A stretch of 8,608 nt of DNA from Olsenella sp. (GTDB taxonomy: Bacteria; Actinomycetota; Coriobacteriia; Coriobacteriales; Atopobiaceae). A model generated the notes under the pieces. It saw only the letters and a program-made list of their open reading frames with translations. It ran no database searches and was not told the origin of the DNA. The position numbers were made by a program, and so were the translations under genes. Where the stretch lies: assembly GCA_015062715.1 (NCBI GenBank), contig SUUD01000069.1, forward strand, positions 1 to 8,608, given 5' to 3'. Shown piece after piece: positions 1 through 6,047 of this stretch; within the stretch, counting starts at the first letter, position 1, and each line of letters begins with the position of its first letter.

Positions 1-60
1 ACCGACACATTCCGCTCCAGCTCGGAATGTGTCGGTCCTCCGGCCCCCGACACGCACCCC
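1..60. repeat. Long inverted-repeat element, cut by the window edge
   Basis: Bases 1-14 pair perfectly with 23-36 around an 8-base loop (stem begins ACCGACACATTCCG). The following bases 37-55 (CCTCCGGCCCCCGACACGC) are identical to 6021-6039, which form part of the right arm of the large palindrome at 5966-6047. Bases 27-60 match 6011-6044 at 30 of 34 positions. This is therefore probably the right half of a similar, longer palindrome whose left flank lies outside the window. It sits directly 3' of the minus-strand ROK gene that ends at 68, so it may act as that operon's terminator or mRNA 3' stabiliser. No T-tract can be assessed because the window ends here. Confidence 0.75.
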
Positions 61-67
61 CCCGTGG

Positions 68-1399
68 CTACTGGGACTCCCACACGATGCGGTAGGGCAG
101 GCTGTCGTCGTGATAGAAGGTCTCGCGCACGAGCGCCGCCCGGACCACGGGCGCGGCCTCGCCGGAAACCCCTCGCACCCGGATGGTGCCCGGGTCAAGC
201 ACCATGCAGAAGAAGGCGATGGCGCGGCCCAGCGCGTCATGGCGGTCCTCGGCCGCCAGGGTCGCGTCGGCCCAGATCTCGTCGAGCGTGCGCCCGGGGT
301 CGTCCATGCCGCCGGCGACAAGGAAGGTCCCCAGCCCACCGACAGACGGCCCTGTCAGCACCTCTCGCCCGTCGGCGACGAGGCGCGCGGCAAAGCGTCC
401 GTCCGCGTGCTCGACGACAAGCTCGCACGAGCCGTCGTCACCGGCGCCAAGCGCCTTGGCAAAGCCGCGGTACCCGCGAAGGCCGCAAGCGGCCGCGCCG
501 AGAAACGCCCCCTCATAGCCAAGCCCCGTGGCGCGCACCTGCGTGCGGCACCCCGGCCGCAGGCGCTCCAGCTCGGCCATGAGCGGCCCGCGGTAGCGGT
601 CGAACAGAAGCGAGATGCCGCCACCGAGGATAACGACGGCCGGGTCGAGCACGCTGCAGGCGTTGGCGATGGCACGGCCCAGGTAGCGACCCTCGAGCTC
701 GAGGGCGGCAAGCGCCGGCCCCTCTCCCCTGTCGGCCGCCTCGGCGATCTCGCGTCCGCCCACGGGCCTGCCGTCGACCTCTGCCGGCCCGCCCAGCTCG
801 GCGTAGTTCTGCGCCAAGGCCGGGCCACTCGCGTACATCTCGAGCGGGCCCAGCTCGTTGCCCGAGAGCGACGGGCGCCCGCCCGGCGTGCAGATGGTCA
901 GGCCCATCTCCCCCGAGAGGTAGCGGGCCCCGTAGAAGAGCTCGCCGTCGAGGAAGACTCCGCCCCCCACGCCCGAGCTCACCGTCATGTAGAGGAAGTC
1001 ACGCTCGCCGCGCGCGCCGCCAAAATAGCTCTCGGCCAGCACGCAGGCGTTGCAGTCGTTGTCGCCAAAGAAGGGGACGTCGAGCGCCTCGCCCAGCAGC
1101 TGGCAGATGGGAAGGTCGTGCACGTCGAGGTAGTCGGAGTCGATCCAGATGCCCTCGACCGGGTCGGCGAAGGCCGGGATGGTGATGCCACCCACGACTA
1201 CGCGCGCCGCCTCCTCGGGATGGTCGGCCATGACGTCGGCACAGGCATCGACCAGCTGGCTCACGATGCCCTCGGGCGAGACGTCGGTCCACTCGCGACG
1301 CTCGCAGCACAGGACGTTGCCCTCGAAGTCGACGATGCCCGGCATGTACTTGGACCCACCGATGTCGATGGTGAGAATGGCGGGCGTTTGATCGGTCAT
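68..1399 (-). CDS. ROK-family sugar kinase homologue (ROK1), extended, lacking the zinc motif
   Basis: This 443-residue protein belongs to the ROK family of cytoplasmic sugar kinases and repressors. It has no N-terminal helix-turn-helix, so it is built like a kinase. Visible motifs are the first phosphate loop DIGGSK (12-17), the sugar-binding/catalytic segment GDNDCNA with likely catalytic Asp115, and the second phosphate loop TVSSGVGGG (139-147). The adenosine-side motif VLDPAVVILGGGIS is at 250-263. Two things are odd. The usual zinc-binding segment (GH... then CxCGxxGCxE) is replaced by GEMGL (163-167) and SLSGNELGPLE (177-187), with no ligand His or Cys. The protein is also about 130 residues longer than a normal ROK kinase (about 300), and the extra part looks like a decayed second copy of the C-terminal lobe. 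The ATG at 1399 is preceded by AGGGG. It lies downstream of SIS-A on the same strand, with a large hairpin in the 147-base gap. It may be an active kinase on a bulky sugar conjugate or a degenerate regulator or partner of ROK2; the sequence does not decide. Confidence 0.85.
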   Translation of the reverse strand: MTDQTPAILTIDIGGSKYMPGIVDFEGNVLCCERREWTDVSPEGIVSQLVDACADVMADHPEEAARVVVGGITIPAFADPVEGIWIDSDYLDVHDLPICQLLGEALDVPFFGDNDCNACVLAESYFGGARGERDFLYMTVSSGVGGGVFLDGELFYGARYLSGEMGLTICTPGGRPSLSGNELGPLEMYASGPALAQNYAELGGPAEVDGRPVGGREIAEAADRGEGPALAALELEGRYLGRAIANACSVLDPAVVILGGGISLLFDRYRGPLMAELERLRPGCRTQVRATGLGYEGAFLGAAACGLRGYRGFAKALGAGDDGSCELVVEHADGRFAARLVADGREVLTGPSVGGLGTFLVAGGMDDPGRTLDEIWADATLAAEDRHDALGRAIAFFCMVLDPGTIRVRGVSGEAAPVVRAALVRETFYHDDSLPYRIVWESQ

Positions 1400-1427
1400 G
1401 GTTTCCCCTGTCTACAAGGCGCTGGCT

Positions 1428-1551
1428 ACTGATAACGCTGTTCGCGTTGGGCCATCTCCTCGGGCTCGGTGCTCGCTACGCTCGCTCATTCGCTGCGCTC
1501 ATGACTCGCCCTTGGGAGATGGCCCAACGCGAGCGTCGCCTTCGCATCAGT
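1428..1551. repeat. Large intercistronic inverted-repeat element
   Basis: A perfect 17-bp stem (1443-1459 with 1515-1531, arm CGCGTTGGGCCATCTCC) encloses 55 bases. Those bases contain short repetitive GAGCG/AGCGA-type units when read on the minus strand. An outer 6-bp stem, ACTGAT (1428-1433) with ATCAGT (1546-1551), includes the stop codon of SIS-A. It lies between SIS-A and ROK1 in their shared transcription unit. Likely roles are partial termination, mRNA processing or 3'-end protection that sets different expression of the two genes. It has no U-tract typical of a simple intrinsic terminator. Confidence 0.75.
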
Positions 1552-2650
1552 CGCTATACGCCGGCTCCATGATATCGTCGAGCGCGCCGACCTTTGGCTG
1601 CGTGAGGTCGATTCCCAGGCGCTCGGCCATGAGGACGGCGATGACCTGCAGCGGAATCAGATACTCGAGCACGTTGACGAACTCGACGTCGCCGGACTGG
1701 ATGACCAGGGCGTCATCCACTCGCTCCTGCAGGCCGGACTGCACGACCACGCGATTCTTGCAATAGGGCTCGATCGCACGGGCGAGCCTGCCCATGCGGT
1801 CGCGCTCGGGGCCGGCCTCCGCCGACAGGAACACGCACAGGTCGTCGGCATGCAGCGCACGGAAGGGGCCGTGGAGGGTCTCCTCCAGCTCGAAGGCGTA
1901 GGTCGGACGCTCGTGGGTCTCGTAGGACTTGAGCGCGCCCTCCTGCACGGTGCCATAGTTCGAGCCGTAGCCGACGAGGAAGAACTGAGGCGCGGCCATG
2001 AGGCGCCCCTCGTTCTCCTCAAACCACGCGCGGCTTGCCTCGATGGTGGCCGCGACGTTGTCGGGGACGGCCTCGAGCGCGGCCATGAGCCGCCCATACT
2101 CGTCGGCACCAATGCGGCCCAGCTCACGCGCGGCCTCGACCATGCTCGTGAGCACCAGGTAGAGCGCCATGGTCTGGTTCTTGGTTGCGGCGATGGAGCG
2201 CTCGGGGGCGCCGGGCTTGGGGAGGACCACGTCGCACTCGCGGGCCAGGACGCCCTGGGGGTTGAGGGTGGTGCAGACCGTCGCCACGCCCAGCTCGTGG
2301 GCGCGCCTCGCGGCGTCCACCTGCCCCTTGGAATGGCCCGTCTCGGCCGGGCACACCAACATGATCTCCCGCGGGTCGAGACGCCCCGACGCGTCGAACC
2401 CCGCATGGTTGTGGAAGACGGCCGCGGGAATGGACTCCGCGTTCACGCCCAGCAGGCGCTCGGCGGCGAAGCGCAGCGTGATGCCCGCATAGTAGGGAGA
2501 GCCGTTGCCCACGAAGAGCAGGCGCGAGGGCCTGCGCTCGCGCACGAGGCCGGCCATGCCGCCCGACCACGCCGCGCGCGTGTCCCAGAGCTCCCTCAGC
2601 AGCGCGGGCTGCTCCTCGACCTCCGCCATGGCCTGCCTGATGTCACCCAT
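1547..2650 (-). CDS. Double SIS-domain sugar-phosphate deglycase/isomerase-like protein (SIS-A)
   Basis: This 367-residue protein has two SIS (sugar isomerase) domains in the GlmS/FrlB/AgaS arrangement and acts in the cytoplasm on phosphorylated amino sugars or sugar-amine conjugates. The first domain spans about 43-170 (FVGNGSPYYAG at 46-56, AATKNQT at 154-160). The second spans about 220-345 (FLVGYGSNYG at 224-233, EGALKSYE at 237-244, FELEETLHGP at 253-262). Glu237, Lys241, Glu244 and His260 align with GlmS Glu481, Lys485, Glu488 and His504. The tail DLTQPKVG (348-355) resembles the GlmS C-terminal loop. Oddly, the phosphate-binding SxSGE loop of domain 1 is replaced by CPAETGHSKG (100-109). 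The ATG at 2650 follows GAGGGGG with good spacing. It is the first gene of the minus-strand arm, upstream of ROK1. The exact reaction (deglycase, isomerase or deaminase) is not settled by sequence. Confidence 0.85.
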   Translation of the reverse strand: MGDIRQAMAEVEEQPALLRELWDTRAAWSGGMAGLVRERRPSRLLFVGNGSPYYAGITLRFAAERLLGVNAESIPAAVFHNHAGFDASGRLDPREIMLVCPAETGHSKGQVDAARRAHELGVATVCTTLNPQGVLARECDVVLPKPGAPERSIAATKNQTMALYLVLTSMVEAARELGRIGADEYGRLMAALEAVPDNVAATIEASRAWFEENEGRLMAAPQFFLVGYGSNYGTVQEGALKSYETHERPTYAFELEETLHGPFRALHADDLCVFLSAEAGPERDRMGRLARAIEPYCKNRVVVQSGLQERVDDALVIQSGDVEFVNVLEYLIPLQVIAVLMAERLGIDLTQPKVGALDDIMEPAYSD

Positions 2651-2714
2651 GGAACCCCCTCAAAGATGGAACGCCTTTCCCCGGGAGCAACACCTCATTC
2701 GCCCACAAAGTAAG

Positions 2715-2736
2715 CTGAATTAGGTTCAGTATACCA
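2715..2736 (-). promoter_or_regulatory. Candidate extended -10 promoter for the SIS-A/ROK1 arm
   Basis: On the minus strand the sequence TGG-TATACT (2736 down to 2728) matches an extended -10 box, 5 of 6 bases of the hexamer. A good -35 is not obvious at 17 bases, as expected for extended -10 promoters. A small dyad CTGAA-TTAGG-TTCAG (2715-2729) overlaps the box and the predicted start of transcription. The predicted leader to the ATG at 2650 is about 70 bases. Confidence 0.4.
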
Positions 2737-2747
2737 ACGAGTCAACA

Positions 2748-2771
2748 AGTTGGCTGTATTATTAGGCCACT
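2748..2771. promoter_or_regulatory. Candidate operator, copy 1 (divergent promoter gap)
   Basis: The dyad AGTTGGCT, 8 bases, AGGCCACT pairs 7 of 8 positions. The same arrangement occurs at 6197-6220 ahead of the permease, where the left half with three flanking bases (ACAAGTTGGCT) is identical. The site lies where a -35 region would be for the minus-strand promoter, and 28 bases before the SIS-B start codon. A TATTAT hexamer (2757-2762) within its spacer is a possible -10 for the plus arm. It could therefore control both arms at once. The regulator is not encoded in the window. Confidence 0.6.
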
Positions 2772-2799
2772 ATTCGCCAGCCGTCACAAGGGGGCGCCC

Positions 2800-3864
2800 A
2801 TGGCAGACATGAACCCGATCCTGCGCAACATCTACGAGCAGCCCGCGGAGCTCGAGCGGGTCCTCAACGACCTCACGGGGCCAAAGCTCGACCAGCTGCG
2901 AGACATAGCACGCCAGATGTCGCTCGCCGGCGAGTTGGTCCTCACCTCCATGGGCAGCGCGCTCTACTCGCTCATGCCCATGTACGAGGAGCTTCGCGAG
3001 CGCGGGTACCGCAACGTCTCGCTCGAGGAGACCGGGGACGTCATCCGCCATCCCGAGCGCATGAGCCGCAACGCGCTCTACGTGCTCATGTCGCGCTCCG
3101 GCGAGAGCCGCGAGGTCGCGGACTTCGCCGTCTGGTGCCGCGAGCACGGCTACAGCACGCTGGCCATCACCATGACGCCCACCTCGACCATGGCGACCAA
3201 CGCGACGATCATGCTGCACGACATCTCGACCTACGACGAGATCGTCTGCATCAAGGCCTACTCGACCATGGCGCTCACGGGGCTGCTCCTCGTCGAGATG
3301 ATGGACGGCCGCGACCGTCCGGACGCCACCCTCATGGCCAACCTGCATGCGGCCTTCGACTGGATGGAGCAGAACAAGGAGTCCATCCTGGCGCAGCTCG
3401 AGGCCGTGCCCTTCCTTGCCCAGGCACACGGCTTCTACTGCCTCTCGCGCAGCTACGGCATCAACATGATGCGCAGCGCCTCGCTCTGGCTCGAGGAGAC
3501 GGCCAAGACGCCGGCAAACGTCATGAGCATCGACAACTTCTACCACGGTCCCATGGAGGTCATCCGCAGCCATGCAATCGTCAAGGCCGTGACCTGCCCC
3601 ATCCTGTTCGACGTCCAGCCCGACGAGCGCTCGCGCATGATCTGGGACTACGTCAACCAGGCGGTGCCCGACTCGCTCTACTTCGGCCCTGCCGGGTCCG
3701 ACATGCCGGGCGGCGCCCGCTTCGAGATTCCCGAGCTCGGCCTCACGGGCGGCTGGACCATGATCGTGGCCGCCCTTTGGTTCCAGCTGCTCTCCTACCA
3801 GGTTGCCGTCGCCAACGGCATCGAGCCGGGCTTCTTCTACGAGGAGGGGTGGATCGTCAAATGA
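2800..3864 (+). CDS. SIS-domain FrlB-like fructosamine-6-phosphate deglycase (SIS-B)
   Basis: This 354-residue protein has the size and double-SIS layout of FrlB/FraB, which cleave 6-phosphofructosyl-amino acids to glucose 6-phosphate and the free amino acid in the cytoplasm. Domain 1 has SMGSALYS (50-57), the phosphate loop MSRSGES (97-103) and IKAYSTMAL (151-159). Domain 2 has CLSRSYGINMM (214-224), LEE (231-233) and the FYHGPMEVI block (247-255). Glu233 and His249 are 16 residues apart, as for the catalytic pair of the family. The HGPMEVI block and aromatic tail (GFFYEEGWIVK) resemble E. coli FrlB as I remember it. Unlike SIS-A and SIS-C it has Trp instead of Lys in the position of GlmS Lys485. 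The ATG at 2800 follows AAGGGGG. It is the first gene of the plus arm and overlaps ROK2 by ATGA, implying translational coupling. The exact substrate is inferred. Confidence 0.85.
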   Translation: MADMNPILRNIYEQPAELERVLNDLTGPKLDQLRDIARQMSLAGELVLTSMGSALYSLMPMYEELRERGYRNVSLEETGDVIRHPERMSRNALYVLMSRSGESREVADFAVWCREHGYSTLAITMTPTSTMATNATIMLHDISTYDEIVCIKAYSTMALTGLLLVEMMDGRDRPDATLMANLHAAFDWMEQNKESILAQLEAVPFLAQAHGFYCLSRSYGINMMRSASLWLEETAKTPANVMSIDNFYHGPMEVIRSHAIVKAVTCPILFDVQPDERSRMIWDYVNQAVPDSLYFGPAGSDMPGGARFEIPELGLTGGWTMIVAALWFQLLSYQVAVANGIEPGFFYEEGWIVK

Positions 3865-4778
3865 GCGCCCCCGACCTCGTCGCCGGCATCGACATCGGCG
3901 GCACCAACGTCAAGGCGGGCATCGTCGACCTCGCCACCAACCACGTGCTCGCCTCCTGCGACTTCCCCACGCCCCATGACACCGAGGAGGCCTTCCTGGG
4001 CAGCCTTGCCGGCGCCGTCTCCGAGCTCTCGCGCACGGCCGGCGCCCCGTGGGCCGCGGGCATCTCCATCGGCAGCTACGTCTTTGGCGACGGCTCGATC
4101 GACGGCATGAGCTCGTTCGTCCCCTTCCTCACCCACGGCTACCCCCTCGCGGAGAAGATCACCGGCGCGCTTGGCCTGCCCGTGCGCGTGGACAACGACG
4201 CGCGCCTCATCTGCCTGGCAGAGGCGCGCGACGGCGCCGGCCAGGGTTTCTCGCGCGTGCTCACCCTCACGCTGGGCACCGGCGTGGGCGTGGGCCTGTG
4301 CGAGGACGGCCACCCCTTCGGCGGCGAGCCCTTCATCCACCTTGCGGGGCACGTCAAGGTCCGCACCGGGGGCGAGTACCCATGCCTGGATTCCGACCCC
4401 TGCTACTGCGGCATGCAGGGCTGCTTCGAGTCGACCTGCTCGGGCACGTCCCTGCAGAAGTACGTGCACGACCAGCTCGGAGAAGACGTCTCCAACGCCC
4501 AGGCCTTCGAGCGCGCGGCCGGCGGAGACGAGCGTGCCGCCGCGGTCGTGGACTGGTACCTCGACATGCTCGCCCGCGCCCTCAACCAGTACGTCTACCT
4601 CTACTGCCCGGACGTGATCGTCATGGGCGGCGGCGTGGCCAAGGGCCTGAAGGCGTACGAGGACAAGCTCAACGAGATGCTGGTCGCCGAGGTCTACGAG
4701 GGCCAGCGGACCGTCGTACGCATCACCGATCTAAAGGAGGATTCCGGCATCTTGGGAGCCGCATCCCTCTTCGCATGA
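3861..4778 (+). CDS. ROK-family sugar kinase (ROK2), canonical
   Basis: This 305-residue protein has the normal length and all the hallmarks of a ROK sugar kinase, which uses ATP to phosphorylate a hexose or amino sugar, usually at C6, in the cytoplasm. Motifs in order are DIGGTNVKAG (11-20), the catalytic segment VDNDARL with Asp113, LTLGTGVGVGL (136-146), and the zinc site His164 plus CYCGMQGCFE (Cys181, Cys183, Cys188). The adenosine-side motif PDVIVMGGGV is at 250-259. There is no DNA-binding domain, so it is a kinase rather than a NagC-type repressor. The start ATG at 3861 overlaps the stop of SIS-B in ATGA, with a GAGGAGGGG purine run 11 bases upstream. Its tight coupling to an FrlB-like deglycase suggests that it makes the 6-phosphate substrate of that enzyme, the job done by PfkB-type FrlD/FraD in known loci. 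A plain glucokinase or glucosamine kinase cannot be excluded. Confidence 0.9.
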   Translation: MSAPDLVAGIDIGGTNVKAGIVDLATNHVLASCDFPTPHDTEEAFLGSLAGAVSELSRTAGAPWAAGISIGSYVFGDGSIDGMSSFVPFLTHGYPLAEKITGALGLPVRVDNDARLICLAEARDGAGQGFSRVLTLTLGTGVGVGLCEDGHPFGGEPFIHLAGHVKVRTGGEYPCLDSDPCYCGMQGCFESTCSGTSLQKYVHDQLGEDVSNAQAFERAAGGDERAAAVVDWYLDMLARALNQYVYLYCPDVIVMGGGVAKGLKAYEDKLNEMLVAEVYEGQRTVVRITDLKEDSGILGAASLFA

Positions 4779-4782
4779 ACTG

Positions 4783-4863
4783 GTCGGTCCTGTCGAACGT
4801 GAGCGAACATCCCGCAGCCGCGTTCTTTGCGGCGAGGACGTGAGCGATGTTCGACAGGCCGAC
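4783..4863. repeat. Intercistronic inverted-repeat element between ROK2 and SIS-C
   Basis: GTCGG (4783-4787) pairs with CCGAC (4859-4863), and CCTGTCGAAC (4789-4798) pairs perfectly with GTTCGACAGG (4849-4858), with T4788 bulged. Inside is a small hairpin, GCCGC (4817-4821) with GCGGC (4829-4833). ACGTGAGCGA is directly repeated at 4797-4806 and 4838-4847. CGAACATC (4804-4811) can instead pair with GATGTTCG (4846-4853), so two folds compete. It begins 4 bases after the ROK2 stop and ends 26 bases before the SIS-C start. It probably modulates read-through or mRNA stability in the operon. Confidence 0.7.
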
Positions 4864-4889
4864 ACCCGATAACGAGATGGAGGACCAGC

Positions 4890-5969
4890 ATGTCCAAGCC
4901 CACCATGGTCGACTACGTTCGCGAGACTCCGGCCGTCGTGGCCAGTCAGCTCGAGGGAGACTTCACCAGGCCCCTGGTCGACGCCTTCTGCGCCGGCAAC
5001 TACAGCCACGTTCGCATCGTGGCCTGCGGCAGCTCGCGCAACGCCTCGCTCATTGCCCGCCCCTACCTGCGGCGCGTCCTGGGCAGGGAGGTCATGGTCA
5101 CCGAGCCCTACACCTTCTGCACCTACGAGCACGAGCTGCCCACCGACGAGTTCTGCTTCGTGGTCTCGCAGAGCGGCTACTCCACGAACGCCCTGGCAGC
5201 CCTCGCCACCATCCGCGCCGCCGGGCGCACCGCCATCGGCGTGACGGGCGACCCCGCAAGCGACTTCAAGGAGGCGGCCGACGTGATTGTCGCCTATGGC
5301 GTCGGCGAGGAGCAGGTGGGCTACGTCACCAAGGGCGTCACCTCGTTCGCCACCTTCCTCATGCTCTTTGGCGCCGAGGTGGCCGCGCGCGAGGGCAGGC
5401 TCGACCTTGCGCGGGCCCATGCGGACCTTCGCGCGATGCTCTGCCAGTTCGAGCTGGTGGAGGCCCAGGTGCCCGCCCTCATCTCGAGCCGCTACAAGGA
5501 GCTCTCCAGCATGGAGCGCATCTTCCTGGTCGGGGCGGGGACGAACTACGGCGTGGCCTGCGAGGGCGCCCTCAAGTTCGCCGAGTGCCTGCAGGTGCCC
5601 GCCCAGGCGCTCGAGCTCGAGGAGTACCTGCACGGCCCCAACCTGCAGCTCTCCCCCGACTACACGATCTTCCTCATCGCCGTGGGCGAGCGGTCGTGGG
5701 GGCGCTCCCGCGAGATCCTCGAGGCGACGCGCCTCGTGACCGACCGCGTCTTCGTCGTCACGGACTGCCCGGATCTCGAGGCGGACGTCCGGCTGGAGCC
5801 CTGCGGGGACGAGCTCATGGCGCCGGTCGCCGCGCTGCCCCTCTTCCAGATGGCGGCCTGGCAGCTCACGGAGGACAAGCACCTCTGGCACAAGCACCCC
5901 CTCGTGGCGCAGTTCGACGCCAAGCTCAGCGGAAAGTCCGAGAACTACGTGGACAAGGAAGTCCTGTAG
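4890..5969 (+). CDS. Double SIS-domain sugar-phosphate deglycase/isomerase-like protein (SIS-C)
   Basis: This is a 359-residue cytoplasmic protein. I chose the ATG at 4890 because GGAGG sits 6 bases upstream (4879-4883) and the family-like sequence begins there; an in-frame ATG at 4827 lies inside the hairpin element and adds a non-conserved tail. Domain 1 has IVACGSSRNAS (43-53) and the phosphate loop VSQSGYST (92-99). Domain 2 has FLVGAGTNYG (212-221), EGALKFAE (225-232) and LELEEYLHGP (241-250). Glu225, Lys229, Glu232 and His248 match the GlmS catalytic positions, with the 16-residue Glu/His spacing. Domain 2 closely resembles that of SIS-A (shared VGxGxNYG, EGALK, ELEExLHGP), so A and C are paralogues distinct from the FrlB-like SIS-B. 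Its phosphate loop is intact, unlike SIS-A. It is the last gene of the plus arm, and its TAG stop lies inside the next palindrome. Its reaction is probably deglycation or isomerisation of a sugar-amine phosphate. Confidence 0.85.
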   Translation: MSKPTMVDYVRETPAVVASQLEGDFTRPLVDAFCAGNYSHVRIVACGSSRNASLIARPYLRRVLGREVMVTEPYTFCTYEHELPTDEFCFVVSQSGYSTNALAALATIRAAGRTAIGVTGDPASDFKEAADVIVAYGVGEEQVGYVTKGVTSFATFLMLFGAEVAAREGRLDLARAHADLRAMLCQFELVEAQVPALISSRYKELSSMERIFLVGAGTNYGVACEGALKFAECLQVPAQALELEEYLHGPNLQLSPDYTIFLIAVGERSWGRSREILEATRLVTDRVFVVTDCPDLEADVRLEPCGDELMAPVAALPLFQMAAWQLTEDKHLWHKHPLVAQFDAKLSGKSENYVDKEVL

Positions 5970-6047
5970 GAGCGCGTGTCGGGGGCCGGAGGCACGACAC
6001 ATCGTTTGCGATGTGTCGTGCCTCCGGCCCCCGACACGCGCTCCTAC
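5966..6047. repeat. Perfect 39-bp palindrome with 4-base loop, likely operon terminator
   Basis: Bases 5966-6004 are the exact reverse complement of 6009-6047 around the loop TTTG (6005-6008). The arm starts GTAG, so the stop codon of SIS-C (5967-5969) is part of the stem. The right arm shares 30 of 34 bases with the element at the left window edge (6011-6044 with 27-60). Downstream bases are CCTTCTT, a poor U-tract. The position at the 3' end of the plus arm suggests transcription termination or mRNA 3'-end protection. The symmetry would work for transcripts from either direction. Confidence 0.85.

Noticed and set aside
29..1432. Long plus-strand open frames opposite ROK1, and similar frames opposite SIS-A, SIS-B and SIS-C
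   Set aside because: They are antisense shadows caused by high-GC codon bias; they have no family motifs, and the opposite strands encode clear enzymes.
2718..2727. AATTAGGTTC resembling AATTAGTTC at 6237-6245, as a second shared regulatory site
   Set aside because: It is short, gapped by one base, and lies on opposite sides of the dyad in the two regions; probably chance similarity in AT-rich promoter DNA.
4734..4740. AAGGAGG sequence near the end of ROK2, as a ribosome binding site for a hidden small gene
   Set aside because: It encodes part of the conserved ROK C-terminus (LKED); the next start-like codon is in the same frame and would give only a few residues.
4827..4889. Upstream in-frame ATG giving a 21-residue N-terminal extension to SIS-C
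   Set aside because: It lies inside the hairpin element, has no ribosome binding site, and the Arg-rich extension is not family-like; the ATG at 4890 has GGAGG at good spacing.
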